Part shown: positions 28,723 through 39,143 of the stretch, one piece after another
Layout of the letters: each line of letters begins with the position of its first letter
Position numbering within the stretch: the stretch's first letter is position 1
Source: Pragia fontium DSM 5563 = ATCC 49100
Lineage (GTDB): Bacteria > Pseudomonadota > Gammaproteobacteria > Enterobacterales > Enterobacteriaceae
Assembly: GCF_900112475.1 (NCBI RefSeq)
Contig: NZ_FOLW01000008.1
Location: forward strand, 82,535-146,534
Direction of reading: 5' to 3'
Length of the DNA stretch: 64,000 nucleotides
Translations under genes and position numbers: made by a program
The notes under the pieces: generated by a model
Told to the model about the DNA's origin: nothing
Databases searched by the model: none
What the model saw: only the letters and a program-made list of their open reading frames with translations

Positions 28723-31344
28723 CTAGAATGATTTATTTAGCGTTTTACTTATCTTCTCAAATAGATCCCCTGACAGGTTATCCAAACCTCTCAACTTCTC
28801 TAAAGCATTACGCATAAGCCCCTGACGCACTTGATCATAACGACTTAAACGGATCAACGGTTCAATCAACCGTGAAGCCACCTGCGGGTTACGTTGATTA
28901 AGATCCACCAATACCTCAGTTAAAAACGCATAGCCTGAACCATCTTTCGCATGAAATGCCGATGGATTAGCAGAAGCAAAAGCGCCGATCAATGAACGGA
29001 TCCGGTTTGGGTTATTCATGCTGAAAGATCGATGATTAAGTAACGATGTTATATTCTGCAATACATGACGATCCGGACTACTGGCCTGCAAAATAAACCA
29101 CTTATCCATCACCAAACCATCCTGATGCCAGCGCTCATCAAAGGCTGACATTAACGCATCCCGGCAAGGTAACTGAGCAGCAACCGCCGCAGACAAGGCG
29201 GCAAGAGAATCGGTCATATTATTCGCTTGATGGTACTGCTGGCTTACCAACCCGTCGGCAAATTCGCTTTCGGTAAAAGCCAGATAGCTTAAGCACACGT
29301 TACTCAGCGCTCGTTTGGCAATATCACCATGTTCAATCCGATAAGCTTTGGTTCTGTTAGCCAGATAAACCGCCAACCACTCATCCTGCATTTCCCGAGC
29401 AAAGGTATTCACCAATTCTGCTTTTACTGTATGAATGGCGTCTGGATCGATAACCTCAAACAACTCAGACATTTCATTCTCTGATGGCAGTGTCAGGATC
29501 TGCGCCGCCAAGGCCGGATCCAACTTATCGCTCAGTAGAATGGCGCGGAAAGCATCAATCACATGTAGAGGTAGCTCAAACGGTTTACCTTGCTGTATAT
29601 CTGCAACATTCTGCTTAATATATTTTGCCAGCAGCATTTGAGCAGCATCCCAGCGAGCAAAATCATTGCTGGCATGCTGCATCAGAAACGCTAGCTGCTC
29701 ATCGCTATATGGATAGTCCAGCTTCACCGGGGCTGAAAACTCTCTCAACAACGAAATAATTGGTTGCTGTGGCACATTATCAAACACAAAGGTTTGCTTG
29801 GCTTCCGTCAGGTTAAGAATAGGATTAACCAATTTCCCTGCCGTATAAAGCGGGATTACTTCACCGCCGTTGCCATAGAGCTCAATATCTAATGGAATAT
29901 GCAGAGGTAACTTTTCTGCCTGATCTTGAGTTGGTGGCGTCATTTGGCTCACCGTCAGGCTATACTGCTGTTTATCCGCATCATAGCTGTCAAGTACCGT
30001 TAGCTGCGGCGTACCGGACTGGCTATACCAACGTTTGAACAGCGTTAAATCGATACCGGAAGCTTCTTCCATGGCCTGCACAAAATCATCGCAGGTGGCT
30101 GCGCTACCGTCATGGCGCTGAAAATAAAGCTTCATACCCGCCTGAAACTTCTCTTCTCCCAGTAACGTATGCATCATACGGATCACTTCCGATCCTTTCT
30201 CATACACCGTGAGAGTATAGAAGTTATTCATCTCGATAACTTTATCCGGGCGAATTGGATGCGCCATTGGGCTAGCATCTTCAGCGAACTGCGCACCGCG
30301 CATCACTCTAACGGAATCGATGCGGTTTACCGCTCGCGAGCCCAAATCTGAACTGAATTCCTGATCGCGGAATACCGTCAGTCCCTCTTTCAGGCTGAGC
30401 TGGAACCAGTCGCGACAGGTAACGCGGTTTCCGGTCCAGTTATGGAAATACTCATGACCAATCACCGATTCTATATTCAGATAATCTTTATCCGTTGCGG
30501 TTTCGGCTTTTGCCAGCACATATTTGGAGTTAAAGACGTTTAATCCTTTATTCTCCATCGCGCCCATATTGAAGAAATCAACGGCCACGATCATATAAAT
30601 ATCCAGATCGTACTCTAGCCCAAAACGGGTCTCATCCCATTTCATGGCATTTTTCAACGAGGTCATCGCCCAGTCCGCACGATCGAGGTTACCGCGGTCA
30701 ACATATAATTCCAGATCGACGCTACGCCCAGAGCAAGTAACAAACTTGTCGCGTAAGACATCAAAGTCACCGGCTACCAGAGCAAACAGGTAACTCGGTT
30801 TTGGGAAAGGATCCTGCCACTGGATCCAATGGCGCCCATCTTCCAGCTCCCCTTGGTCGATCCGGTTACCGTTGGATAACAAATAAGGGTAGCTTTTTTT
30901 ATCCGCTACGATCCGAGTGGTAAAGCGAGCCAGCACATCCGGACGATCCAGATAATAGGTAATATGTCGGAAACCTTCAGCTTCACACTGGGTGCATAGT
31001 GCATCACCAGAAACGTAGAGCCCTTCAAGTGCGCTATTGGTCGCCGGATGAATATCATTAACAATCTTCAGGGTAAAACTGTCGGGAAGATTGTTCAACA
31101 CCAGCTGACCTTCCTTTTGTTGATAATCCGTCCAGTCTTGATCATTCACACTAACGGAGATCAGCGTTAGGCTTTCCCCATCGAGTACTAATGCCGCACT
31201 ATTTTTTCCATTGCGCTGCACCTGACTTACCGCCGTTACTCGAGTGGTTTCCGGCGCTAAATCAAAATCCAAGTCAATATCAGTAATAATAAAATCAGGT
31301 TTACGATAATCCTGGCGATACTTTGCCTGTGGTTTCTGTGTCAT
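28723..31344 (-). CDS. pepN: Aminopeptidase N
   Basis: Zinc M1 aminopeptidase, the main broad-specificity aminopeptidase in enteric cytoplasm, completing protein turnover downstream of ATP-dependent proteases. 873 aa from the ATG at 31344 (E. coli 870), with AGG 7-8 nt upstream. The exopeptidase motif GAMEN is at residues 261-265. The zinc site is HEYFH at 297-301 plus Glu320, numbered as in E. coli. A long helical C-terminal domain follows. Divergent from pncB across 312 bp. Confidence 0.97.
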   Translation of the reverse strand: MTQKPQAKYRQDYRKPDFIITDIDLDFDLAPETTRVTAVSQVQRNGKNSAALVLDGESLTLISVSVNDQDWTDYQQKEGQLVLNNLPDSFTLKIVNDIHPATNSALEGLYVSGDALCTQCEAEGFRHITYYLDRPDVLARFTTRIVADKKSYPYLLSNGNRIDQGELEDGRHWIQWQDPFPKPSYLFALVAGDFDVLRDKFVTCSGRSVDLELYVDRGNLDRADWAMTSLKNAMKWDETRFGLEYDLDIYMIVAVDFFNMGAMENKGLNVFNSKYVLAKAETATDKDYLNIESVIGHEYFHNWTGNRVTCRDWFQLSLKEGLTVFRDQEFSSDLGSRAVNRIDSVRVMRGAQFAEDASPMAHPIRPDKVIEMNNFYTLTVYEKGSEVIRMMHTLLGEEKFQAGMKLYFQRHDGSAATCDDFVQAMEEASGIDLTLFKRWYSQSGTPQLTVLDSYDADKQQYSLTVSQMTPPTQDQAEKLPLHIPLDIELYGNGGEVIPLYTAGKLVNPILNLTEAKQTFVFDNVPQQPIISLLREFSAPVKLDYPYSDEQLAFLMQHASNDFARWDAAQMLLAKYIKQNVADIQQGKPFELPLHVIDAFRAILLSDKLDPALAAQILTLPSENEMSELFEVIDPDAIHTVKAELVNTFAREMQDEWLAVYLANRTKAYRIEHGDIAKRALSNVCLSYLAFTESEFADGLVSQQYHQANNMTDSLAALSAAVAAQLPCRDALMSAFDERWHQDGLVMDKWFILQASSPDRHVLQNITSLLNHRSFSMNNPNRIRSLIGAFASANPSAFHAKDGSGYAFLTEVLVDLNQRNPQVASRLIEPLIRLSRYDQVRQGLMRNALEKLRGLDNLSGDLFEKISKTLNKSF

Positions 31345-31579
31345 AAAAAAACCTATGTTGTTCAATCAATTCATAAACTGAGTCTATGCTTCTTCCTCGT
31401 CAGTTGCAAAACCGCGCGTGGCTAAATAAGAAAAATAATCATTTTCTTCCTTACTATTGTCTGACTAACCGAAAATATCAGGATAGCAACCGCAATAAAC
31501 CTTTTACCTAAGCCCAACATTACCGCTGGGCACTCACCTGTTTTTAGGTACCCTCGATAGAAGGGCTTTATACAACCGT

Positions 31580-31608
31580 TTTATTTGATGAAATATAAAA
31601 GGTATACT
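31580..31608 (+). promoter_or_regulatory. Candidate pncB promoter in the pepN-pncB divergent gap
   Basis: TTTATT (31580-31585) and TATACT (31603-31608) are 17 bp apart and lie about 50 bp upstream of the pncB start. No clear NadR operator could be recognised. The rest of the gap 31345-31656 is AT-rich, with no gene or repeat that I can see. Confidence 0.45.
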
Positions 31609-31656
31609 CCCCAGACATTTCAGAGCGTCACTTAATGAGAAAACAGTAACCGCAAC

Positions 31657-32865
31657 ATGAAACCACAGGCAAGCCCCATTCTTACTTCATTATTAGATAC
31701 CGATGCTTATAAGCTGCATATGCAGCAGGCTGTTTTTCATCATTACCGTAATACTACCGTGGTTGCGGAGTTTCGCTGTCGCAGTGAAGATGCTCTGGGT
31801 GATTATGCTGATGAAATTCGCCAACAAATCTTTTTAATGCAAGACTTGGCGTTAACTGAAGACGAGTACCACTATCTGGCCTCTCTTCCCTTCTTTCATC
31901 AAGACTATCTGGACTGGCTGAAAACATTCCGCTTCAATTCAGATCAGGTACAAGTCACCAATGAAAACGGGAAATTACAGATTCGTATTACCGGACTGTG
32001 GTATGAAGCGATTCTGTGGGAAGTTCCTCTGCTGGCGGTTATCAGTGAAACTATTCATCGCCACAGAACACCTGAAATTGGTCGCCAACAGGCAATCGAT
32101 TTCCTGCATAACAAACTTGCCCATTTTCGTGCTAATTACGCTGACGTCGATTTATCACAGTTTAAAGTATCCGACTTCGGTACACGCCGTCGCTACAGTA
32201 AAGATGTGCAGCAAGCGATTGTGACCGTATTACAGCAATCGTTCTCTCCTTACCTGATTGGCACCAGTAATTACGATCTGGCGCGCCGCCTGAATCTGTC
32301 ACCGATTGGCACTCAAGCCCATGAATGGTTTCAGGCTTTCCAGCAAATTAGCCCGGTTCTAGCCAATAGCCAGCGAGCCGCTTTACAAGGTTGGTTGGAT
32401 GAATATCCAAATCAGCTTGGTATTGCCCTGACTGACTGCATTACTATGGACGCATTCCTGCATGATTTCGGTATCCAGTTTGCTACTCAATATGAAGGGC
32501 TGCGTCATGACTCCGGCGATCCCTTTGAATGGGGCGAAAAGGCTATTGCTCACTATCAGAATCTTGCTATTGATCCATTAACGAAAACCTTGGTTTTTTC
32601 TGATAATCTCGATTTGGACAAAGCGCTGGCGCTATACAAACGCTTTCACACTCGAGTCAAACTGGTTTTTGGCATTGGAACGCGCCTAACCTGCGACATT
32701 CCAGGCGTTAACCCGCTGAATATCGTCATAAAACTGATTCAATGTAACGGTAAACCCGTTGCCAAGCTGTCTGATAGTCCAGGAAAAACCATTTGTCAGG
32801 ACAAAGGATTCGTTAAAGCACTGCATAAAGCCTTTAATTTACCTTTAGTAAAACGTGACAACTGA
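31657..32865 (+). CDS. pncB: Nicotinate phosphoribosyltransferase
   Basis: Converts nicotinate and PRPP to nicotinate mononucleotide in NAD salvage, driven by ATP through a phospho-histidine. The protein is 402 aa (E. coli 400). Family motifs include [19 protein letters not shown] at the N-terminus, [12 protein letters not shown] and [11 protein letters not shown] in the active site, and [15 protein letters not shown] for the phosphate-binding region. Works downstream of PncA, encoded 19 kb away. Between pepN and asnS, as in E. coli; followed by its own terminator. Confidence 0.97.
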   Translation: MKPQASPILTSLLDTDAYKLHMQQAVFHHYRNTTVVAEFRCRSEDALGDYADEIRQQIFLMQDLALTEDEYHYLASLPFFHQDYLDWLKTFRFNSDQVQVTNENGKLQIRITGLWYEAILWEVPLLAVISETIHRHRTPEIGRQQAIDFLHNKLAHFRANYADVDLSQFKVSDFGTRRRYSKDVQQAIVTVLQQSFSPYLIGTSNYDLARRLNLSPIGTQAHEWFQAFQQISPVLANSQRAALQGWLDEYPNQLGIALTDCITMDAFLHDFGIQFATQYEGLRHDSGDPFEWGEKAIAHYQNLAIDPLTKTLVFSDNLDLDKALALYKRFHTRVKLVFGIGTRLTCDIPGVNPLNIVIKLIQCNGKPVAKLSDSPGKTICQDKGFVKALHKAFNLPLVKRDN

Positions 32866-32889
32866 TATTCTGGCAATATATATGAAAGA

Positions 32890-32926
32890 AAAGCCGCCTT
32901 ACTACTGTAAATGAGCGGCTTTTTTT
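32890..32926 (+). terminator. Rho-independent terminator of pncB
   Basis: AAAGCCGC / GCGGCTTT with a 17-nt loop and a long T run, 24 nt after the pncB stop. Confidence 0.88.
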
Positions 32927-33146
32927 AGTACCTTTACTGGTTAGTTCAGTTTCCGCAAACTTATGGGTCAAAACCTGAGTGCTAAGGTAAGTTGTTGTAT
33001 CTTACTATGCTGCGGATATTGCTGTTTTCTGATTGTCAGTTAACATGCAGAAAATAATACAGAGTTCAGGCCATTGCGTTACCAACGAATAGGTAACCGG
33101 CCTTAAGTCATCATTCAGATAAATTAACATCATAAGAGAGAAATTT

Positions 33147-34547
33147 ATGAGCGTAGTGCCTGTAGTCGACGTACTGCAAGGCCGTGCCGCGGTTGACAGC
33201 GAAGTCACCGTACGCGGTTGGGTACGTACCCGGCGAGATTCTAAAGCCGGTATATCCTTTTTAACCGTTTATGACGGTTCCTGCTTTAATCCATTACAGG
33301 CTGTTATCAATAGTTCTCTGCCAAATTATCAGGATGAAGTTTTACACCTGACAACCGGCTGCTCGGTCATCATTACCGGTAAAGTGGTCGCATCTCCCGG
33401 TGAAGGCCAGTCTTTTGAACTACAAGCGACTGATGTCAAAGTTGCTGGCTGGGTAGACGATCCAGACACTTATCCAATGGCGGCTAAACGCCATACTATC
33501 GAATATCTGCGTGAAGTCGCCCACTTACGTCCGCGCACTAACATCATTGGTGCCGTTGCCCGTGTAAGACATACGCTGGCTCAGGCAATTCATCGTTTCT
33601 TTGATGAACAAGGTTATTTCTGGGTTTCCACCCCGATTATCACAGCAGCCGATACCGAAGGTGCCGGTGAAATGTTCCGCGTTTCTACGCTGGATCTGCA
33701 AAATCTACCGCGTACCGATAAAGGTCAGGTTGATTTCAGTGAAGACTTCTTTGGTCAAGAGTCATTCCTGACGGTTTCTGGTCAGTTAAACGGCGAAGCT
33801 TACGCCAGTGCTTTATCCAAGATCTATACCTTTGGCCCGACCTTCCGTGCAGAAAACTCGAATACCAGCCGCCATTTAGCAGAATTCTGGATGGTTGAGC
33901 CGGAAGTGGCCTTTGCCGACCTGAATGACGTCGCCGCATTAGCTGAAAGCATGTTGAAGTATGTGTTTAAAGCGGTTCTTGAAGAACGTGCTGATGATAT
34001 GGCCTTCTTTGCTGAGCGTGTAGACAACGAGGCCGTTTCTCGTCTGGAAAAATTCGTGAACTCTGATTTTGCTCAGGTTGACTACACCGATGCCATCACG
34101 ATTCTGGAAAATTGTGGTCAAAGCTTTGAAAACCCGGTTAGCTGGGGCATCGACCTCTCCTCCGAGCACGAACGTTATTTAGCAGAAAAACATTTCAAAG
34201 CGCCGGTGGTGGTCAAGAACTATCCGAAAGATATCAAAGCCTTCTATATGCGTATGAACGAAGACGGCAAAACCGTTGCCGCCATGGACGTTCTGGCACC
34301 GGGCATTGGTGAAATTATCGGTGGTTCCCAGCGTGAAGAACGTTTGGAAGAGTTCGATCGCCGTCTGGCAGAGCTCGGCATGAATAAAGAAGACTATAGC
34401 TGGTATCGCGATCTGCGTCGCTATGGTACCGTTCCTCATGCTGGCTTTGGCTTAGGATTTGAGCGTTTAATCGCTTATGTCACCGGAGTGCAAAACGTTC
34501 GTGACGTGATTCCGTTCCCAAGAACGCCAAGAAACGTTTCATTTTAA
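33147..34547 (+). CDS. asnS: Asparaginyl-tRNA synthetase
   Basis: Class IIb aminoacyl-tRNA synthetase charging tRNA-Asn. The protein is 466 aa, the E. coli length. The N-terminal OB-fold anticodon domain (about 1-105; [13 protein letters not shown]) is followed by the catalytic domain with class II motifs: motif 2 [21 protein letters not shown] and motif 3 [15 protein letters not shown] near the C-terminus. Codon use is biased toward preferred codons. Its ribosome site is AGAGAG before ATG. Between pncB and ompF, with a strong terminator after it. Confidence 0.98.
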   Translation: MSVVPVVDVLQGRAAVDSEVTVRGWVRTRRDSKAGISFLTVYDGSCFNPLQAVINSSLPNYQDEVLHLTTGCSVIITGKVVASPGEGQSFELQATDVKVAGWVDDPDTYPMAAKRHTIEYLREVAHLRPRTNIIGAVARVRHTLAQAIHRFFDEQGYFWVSTPIITAADTEGAGEMFRVSTLDLQNLPRTDKGQVDFSEDFFGQESFLTVSGQLNGEAYASALSKIYTFGPTFRAENSNTSRHLAEFWMVEPEVAFADLNDVAALAESMLKYVFKAVLEERADDMAFFAERVDNEAVSRLEKFVNSDFAQVDYTDAITILENCGQSFENPVSWGIDLSSEHERYLAEKHFKAPVVVKNYPKDIKAFYMRMNEDGKTVAAMDVLAPGIGEIIGGSQREERLEEFDRRLAELGMNKEDYSWYRDLRRYGTVPHAGFGLGFERLIAYVTGVQNVRDVIPFPRTPRNVSF

Positions 34548-34582
34548 ACGCAACAAAAAGCGTTTAAAATTCGTTCAACACC

Positions 34583-34615
34583 CAAAGGGCCAAATATTTT
34601 GGCCCTTTGTTTTTT
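34583..34615 (+). terminator. Rho-independent terminator of asnS
   Basis: Perfect 12-bp stem CAAAGGGCCAAA / TTTGGCCCTTTG with a 3-nt loop and a following T run. The strongest terminator in the window. Confidence 0.93.
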
Positions 34616-34649
34616 AAAAATTAGAGACTTATCACAAAGTTCATTCCTA

Positions 34650-34706
34650 TTCACATTTAGAAACAGCTATTTTCCCCTTGTAACTTCTTTAGTATATTAG
34701 TAGCAT
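34650..34706 (+). promoter_or_regulatory. Candidate OmpR-controlled ompF promoter
   Basis: TTCACATTTAGAAACAGCT at 34650-34668 resembles an OmpR box of the enteric ompF promoter. TTGTAA (34678-34683) and TAGCAT (34701-34706), 17 bp apart, can serve as a weak -35/-10 pair, as expected for an activator-dependent promoter. The long leader holds hairpins (CCGCA / TGCGG and TCAGCT / AGCTGA), and the start region GAGGGAAGTTAATAAA resembles the E. coli site targeted by MicF RNA. Confidence 0.5.
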
Positions 34707-34836
34707 TTAAAGGCTAGATTAACTGCCGCACGAATGAAAAACTGCGGGTGGTTTAAAAAATGCATCAATTGTTATCAGCTATAAAGCTGAATGCAGTGGC
34801 CGATGCTAGACAACTCCAATGAGGGAAGTTAATAAA

Positions 34837-35925
34837 ATGATGAAACGTAAAATTTTAGCAGTTATGGTACCAGCAATGTTAGTTGCCGGTGCAGCAAACG
34901 CAGCCGAAGTGTATAACAAAGACGGCAACAAGTTAGATATCACCGGTAAAATCCAAGGTTCTCACCTGTTCTCCGATGATAAAAGTGCTGATGGCGATAA
35001 GAGCTACGTTCGTTTCGGCATTAAAGGCGAAACTCAGGTTAGCGATCAGGTTGTTGGCTATGGTTTCTACCAAGCAGAACTGAAAGCCGACAAGAAAGAA
35101 GGCGATAACTCTCAGAAGACTCGTTTAGCTTACGCTGGTCTGAAAGTGGGTGATGCGGGTTCTTTCGACTACGGTCGTAACTACGGCGTTCTATATGACA
35201 TCGGCGGCTGGACTGACGTTCTGCCTGAGTTCGGTGGCGACTCTTTCCAACAAACTGACGTCTTTATGACTCAGCGTGCTGGTGGCTTAGCAACTTACCG
35301 TAATAAAAACTTCTTTGGTATGGTTGATGGTCTGAACTTTGCCGTTCAATACCAAGGTCGTAACGACTCTGGTGACCGTAACGGTTCTGATCGTAACGGC
35401 GACGGTTGGGGTATGTCTTCTACCTATGATTTAGGTATGGGTCTATCTTTAGGTGCAGCTTATGCATCATCTGATCGTACTGATGGTCAAACTGCAGATC
35501 ACCGTGGTGACCGTGCAGATGCCGCTACTGGTGGTATCAAATACGACGCTAACAACATCTACTTGGCTGCTATTTATGGCCAAACTTACAACATGACTCG
35601 TTTTGGTACCGACAACAAATTTGTTGCTAACAAAACCCAAAACGTTGAGTTAGTTGCTCAGTATCAATTCGACTTCGGCCTGCAGCCATCTCTGGCTTGG
35701 GTTTACTCAAAAGGTAAAGACTTAGGCTATACTGATGGCGTACACAATTTCGATAGCGAAGAATTAGCAAACTATATCGATGTTGGCGCTAACTACTACT
35801 TTAACAAAAACATGTCTGTTAAAGTTGACTATAAAATCAACCAGTTAGATGATAACAGCTTCACTAAAGCTGCTGGCATCACAACTGATGACGTTGTAGC
35901 TGTAGGTCTGGTTTATCAGTTCTAA
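34837..35925 (+). CDS. ompF: OmpF-type trimeric general porin
   Basis: Outer-membrane 16-strand porin for small hydrophilic solutes. 362 aa from the ATG at 34837 ([15 protein letters not shown]), with GAGGGAA about 10 nt upstream; an earlier in-frame ATG at 34819 has no support. The signal peptide of 22 residues is cut at [13 protein letters not shown]. Conserved porin landmarks: [14 protein letters not shown], loop L3 [37 protein letters not shown], and a C-terminal YQF. Called ompF from its place between asnS and aspC; by sequence alone OmpC/OmpF assignment is not absolute. Confidence 0.9.
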   Translation: MMKRKILAVMVPAMLVAGAANAAEVYNKDGNKLDITGKIQGSHLFSDDKSADGDKSYVRFGIKGETQVSDQVVGYGFYQAELKADKKEGDNSQKTRLAYAGLKVGDAGSFDYGRNYGVLYDIGGWTDVLPEFGGDSFQQTDVFMTQRAGGLATYRNKNFFGMVDGLNFAVQYQGRNDSGDRNGSDRNGDGWGMSSTYDLGMGLSLGAAYASSDRTDGQTADHRGDRADAATGGIKYDANNIYLAAIYGQTYNMTRFGTDNKFVANKTQNVELVAQYQFDFGLQPSLAWVYSKGKDLGYTDGVHNFDSEELANYIDVGANYYFNKNMSVKVDYKINQLDDNSFTKAAGITTDDVVAVGLVYQF

Positions 35926-35946
35926 TTTATCTTTAAATAAGATAAC

Positions 35947-35971
35947 AAAAGGCACCTTCGGGTGCCTTTTT
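35947..35971 (+). terminator. Rho-independent terminator of ompF
   Basis: AAAAGGCACC-TTCG-GGTGCCTTTT with a stable UUCG tetraloop and T tail, 21 nt after the stop. Confidence 0.93.
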
Positions 35972-36155
35972 AATTGGCTTTAAAAATATTTCTATCGTAA
36001 TTCAACAAGGTTATTAGATTTTTCAATATATATAGCAACTTTATAGTTTTATTTACTTTTTCTTGTTAAATCATTGTCAAATCCGACAAATTAACGATAC
36101 TCTGGCTATACTATTGTTTTCCCCCTGTTACTCTAATTCATGGAAGCCATCTACT

Positions 36156-37346
36156 ATGTTTGAACATATTAAAGCCGCGCCTGCTGACCCGATATTAGGA
36201 TTGGGAGAGCTGTATAACGCCGAAGCCCGCCAGAATAAAATTAACCTTGGTATTGGTGTATATAAAGATGAAACAGGTCACACGCCGGTTCTTGATAGTG
36301 TAAAAAAAGCTGAGCAGTATTTGCTGGAAAATGAAAATACCAAAAACTATCTCGGTATTGCTGGTCTAGCAGCATTTGCCAGCTGTACTCAAGAATTACT
36401 GTTTGGTGCGGGTAATTCAATTATCGCTGACAAACGTGCTCGTACCGCCCAATCACCGGGTGGCACCGGAGCCCTGCGTATTGCAGCAGACTTTATAGCA
36501 GCCAATACCAGCGCAAAACGCGTCTGGATCAGTAACCCAACTTGGCCAAATCATAAAAATGTCTTCCAGGCGGCGGGATTAGAAACCCCTGAATACCAGT
36601 ATTACAATGCGTCAGAGCATGCGCTGGATTTTGAAGGGATGTTGGCCAGCTTAGAGAAAGCCCAAGCGGGTGATGTGGTACTGTTCCACGGCTGCTGCCA
36701 TAACCCTACCGGTATCGATCCAACGGCAGAGCAATGGCAAATACTGGCTAAACTCTCCGCTGAACGCGGTTGGCTGCCTTTGTTTGACTTTGCCTATCAG
36801 GGATTTGCTAACGGTTTAGAAGAAGATGCTCAGGGACTGCGTGTTTTTGCCGCTACCCATTCTGAGTTGATTGTTGCCAGTTCCTATTCAAAGAACTTTG
36901 GCTTATATAATGAGCGCGTCGGTGCATTTACCTTAGTTGCTGCCGATAGCGAAACCGCTGAACGTGCCTTTAGTCAGGTAAAATCTGTTATTCGTGCCAA
37001 CTACTCCAATCCGCCATCCCATGGTGCTTCTGTGGTTGCCACCATATTGAGTAATCCAACCCTACGCGCTACTTGGGAGCAGGAATTAACCGATATGCGT
37101 CAGCGTATTCATCGTATGCGTCAGCTGTTCGTTAATACTCTGCAGGAAAAAGGCGCTCAACAGGACTTTAGTTTCATTATCCAACAAAATGGTATGTTCT
37201 CCTTCAGTGGGCTGTCTCAAGAGCAGGTGCTGCGTTTAAGAGACGAATATGCTATCTATGCGGTTAACTCAGGGCGTATCAACGTTGCCGGAATGACGTT
37301 AGATAATATGGCTCCGCTGTGTGAAGCAATTGTTGCTGTGCTTTGA
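36156..37346 (+). CDS. aspC: Aspartate aminotransferase
   Basis: PLP-dependent transamination of aspartate, and of aromatic 2-oxoacids to a lesser degree. 396 aa from the ATG at 36156, the E. coli length, with GGAAG upstream. The PLP lysine lies in [13 protein letters not shown] (Lys246 by the E. coli alignment); other active-site motifs are [21 protein letters not shown] and FDFAYQGFA. Downstream of ompF, as in E. coli. A 12-bp palindrome follows about 80 bp after the stop. Confidence 0.97.
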   Translation: MFEHIKAAPADPILGLGELYNAEARQNKINLGIGVYKDETGHTPVLDSVKKAEQYLLENENTKNYLGIAGLAAFASCTQELLFGAGNSIIADKRARTAQSPGGTGALRIAADFIAANTSAKRVWISNPTWPNHKNVFQAAGLETPEYQYYNASEHALDFEGMLASLEKAQAGDVVLFHGCCHNPTGIDPTAEQWQILAKLSAERGWLPLFDFAYQGFANGLEEDAQGLRVFAATHSELIVASSYSKNFGLYNERVGAFTLVAADSETAERAFSQVKSVIRANYSNPPSHGASVVATILSNPTLRATWEQELTDMRQRIHRMRQLFVNTLQEKGAQQDFSFIIQQNGMFSFSGLSQEQVLRLRDEYAIYAVNSGRINVAGMTLDNMAPLCEAIVAVL

Positions 37347-37423
37347 GTTGGGAGGGAGACTGACGCTTAGGTGTAATGTTTGTTAGTTAAGGATCCCACT
37401 CTGTATGCAATAACTGATAAATT

Positions 37424-37453
37424 CCGTCATCTCGGTTTTCACCGGGATGACGG
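37424..37453. repeat. Palindromic intergenic element between aspC and gloC
   Basis: CCGTCATC...GATGACGG with inner CGG/CCG gives a 12-bp stem including one T-G pair, loop TTTTCA. It resembles the GTCATnCCGG class of short dispersed palindromes seen in many gamma-proteobacteria. Only one copy was recognised here. It may help end aspC transcription but lacks a T tract. Confidence 0.55.
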
Positions 37454-37465
37454 GGTAGATGGAAT

Positions 37466-37501
37466 AAAAACGCTTAACTGATCGGCATTACGCTTAAGCG
37501 T
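37466..37501 (-). terminator. Terminator of gloC
   Basis: On the minus strand ACGCTTAA / TTAAGCGT with a 16-nt loop is followed by TTTT. It lies about 25 nt past the gloC stop. The stem is AT-rich, so moderate strength. Confidence 0.55.
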
Positions 37502-37525
37502 CCTTTTCTATTTCTATTTTCTCTC

Positions 37526-38170
37526 TTATCTGACAGCACTATCCGCTACAAACGGATTAGTCAGGCGTTCATCGCCGAATGTTGACATTGGCCCATGTCC
37601 GGGAATGAACTGGACGTCGTTGCCTAAAGGCCAGAGTTTTTCACGAATTGAGTTAATCAGATCGGTATAATTACCGCGAGGGAAATCGGTTCGCCCTATT
37701 CCACCAGCAAATAACACATCACCGACGGAAGCTAATCTCGATGACTCTGAGAAGAAAATCACGTGCCCCGGCGTATGGCCAGGAGTATGACGAACAAATA
37801 GCGTTTCATTACCCACGCTCACTTTATCCCCCTCTTCTAACCAACGATTAGGGGTAAAAGGCGTACAGTTTTCTAAACCAAACCGAGCACTTTGTTCTGC
37901 CAAACTCTCTAACAAAAAAGCATCATCTCTGTGTGGGCCAACAATGGGCACGTTGTAACGTTCAGCCATTTCTTTTGCCGCACCAACATGATCCAAATGA
38001 CCATGGGTCAATAGCACTTGCTCTAAGGTTAACCCCAAACTATCGATTGCCCGCATTAATAACGTGGCTTCACCACCCGGATCAACAATGGCCGCTTTAT
38101 TGGTCTCTTCACACCAGAGTAATGTGCAATTTTGCTGAAAAGGGGTAACGGGAATAATTTTATATTTCAA
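37526..38170 (-). CDS. gloC: Hydroxyacylglutathione hydrolase GloC (type II glyoxalase)
   Basis: Metallo-beta-lactamase-fold hydrolase that completes methylglyoxal detoxification by splitting S-lactoylglutathione. The protein is 214 aa (E. coli YcbL 215). The metal motif THGHLDHVG is at about 55-63; further ligands lie in [17 protein letters not shown] and [12 protein letters not shown]. The short form lacks the C-terminal substrate domain of GloB, as expected for GloC. Between aspC and mepK, as in E. coli; its start lies 141 bp after the mepK stop with a terminator between. Confidence 0.94.
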   Translation of the reverse strand: MKYKIIPVTPFQQNCTLLWCEETNKAAIVDPGGEATLLMRAIDSLGLTLEQVLLTHGHLDHVGAAKEMAERYNVPIVGPHRDDAFLLESLAEQSARFGLENCTPFTPNRWLEEGDKVSVGNETLFVRHTPGHTPGHVIFFSESSRLASVGDVLFAGGIGRTDFPRGNYTDLINSIREKLWPLGNDVQFIPGHGPMSTFGDERLTNPFVADSAVR

Positions 38171-38260
38171 AGACCTTCTCCATCGTAACTCATATTATTT
38201 TCTGATCATGAAGCAATACTACTGCCTTCTGTCGACTTTGTTTAGTATTCCAGCAGAAAT

Positions 38261-38289
38261 AAAAAAGGTGCCTGAAAAATCGGCACCTT
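38261..38289 (-). terminator. Rho-independent terminator of mepK
   Basis: On the minus strand AAGGTGCC / GGCACCTT with a 9-nt loop and TTTT tail, about 22 nt past the mepK stop. Confidence 0.88.
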
Positions 38290-38311
38290 AATCATCAATC
38301 AATATTTTGCG

Positions 38312-38884
38312 TTACCAGTTTCTCACTGGGCCCGTATCCACATGAACAAAGTTACTTGAAGGATAATAACCCACGCCACCCGATTTCATTTTTAACGCCG
38401 CATCGCGCAGCGTTTTTAATGGAACACCAACAATACGGATATCTGCCGCTTGACCAAGGGTATGATAGCTATGTTTAGCAACGCCACGTTTGCTTGCTCT
38501 CATTTGATTATTACTATTGACGCTACGATAACCGCAAATCAATTCAAGTTCTTTATTGCCAAACTGCTTTTGTAGATAATAGAGTTTATCATACAGCTTT
38601 GGATCAATAGTGATGACCTGATTGGTTCGACGATCGCGGAAGATATGATTTAAGCGAGCCAACTCTTTTTTATCGTAGCTCTTACCGTTGAAATAGGTAG
38701 ACTTGATCGTTTCATTGGTATTGATATTCTTAACCAGCAAAGTTCGGGTTCGTACCTGACTTTTGCTTTTAGTTGTAGAGGTTTTAGTTGGAGCCGCCAA
38801 TACAACATCAGGAATAAGTACTAAACCTAAAGTCGCTCCGCCAATTGCCAGCCACTTCCGGCGATGATGATCAATTTTATCCAT
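38312..38884 (-). CDS. mepK: Peptidoglycan endopeptidase MepK (YcbK, DUF882)
   Basis: In E. coli MepK cleaves DAP-DAP (3-3) crosslinks in peptidoglycan and supports envelope growth when L,D-transpeptidases are active. The protein is 190 aa. The N-terminus has a twin-Arg RRKWLAIGG before a hydrophobic stretch ending at VVLA, consistent with a Tat signal as in E. coli YcbK. Metal ligands of the M15-like fold are seen in SYHTLGQAADIR and FVHVDTGP; ICGYRSVNSNNQMR is the family signature. It sits next to ldtD, which makes the very crosslinks MepK cuts. Confidence 0.93.
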   Translation of the reverse strand: MDKIDHHRRKWLAIGGATLGLVLIPDVVLAAPTKTSTTKSKSQVRTRTLLVKNINTNETIKSTYFNGKSYDKKELARLNHIFRDRRTNQVITIDPKLYDKLYYLQKQFGNKELELICGYRSVNSNNQMRASKRGVAKHSYHTLGQAADIRIVGVPLKTLRDAALKMKSGGVGYYPSSNFVHVDTGPVRNW

Positions 38885-39072
38885 ATATCTGTTTATACTC
38901 AGTAACGCTGTTTACATTGTGAATCGCATTCGTTGGTTGCTTATCAGCTGATTAACACTATCTGCTGAAATAAGCTACTCGCCATACTGGCAACAGAAAA
39001 CCAACGAATATGATTTAATATCAATAAGTAGAGTAACCTGTAATTGAAAACAGTCCAGCATTTGACTGTTTC

Positions 39073-39099
39073 ACGGGCGCTTAAAATGTAAGCGCCCGT
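39073..39099 (-). terminator. Hairpin downstream of ldtD
   Basis: Perfect 11-bp stem ACGGGCGCTTA / TAAGCGCCCGT with a 5-nt loop, 45 nt past the ldtD stop. There is no T tract on the minus strand, so it may be a stabiliser or Rho-linked terminator. Confidence 0.5.
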
Positions 39100-39143
39100 T
39101 AATACATGTTTATTATGACAACAAAAACGAGAGGATTACTGCA

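Noticed and set aside
36063..36156. 31-residue N-terminal extension of AspC
   Set aside because: The extension is AT-rich promoter-like DNA; the E. coli-length protein begins at 36156.
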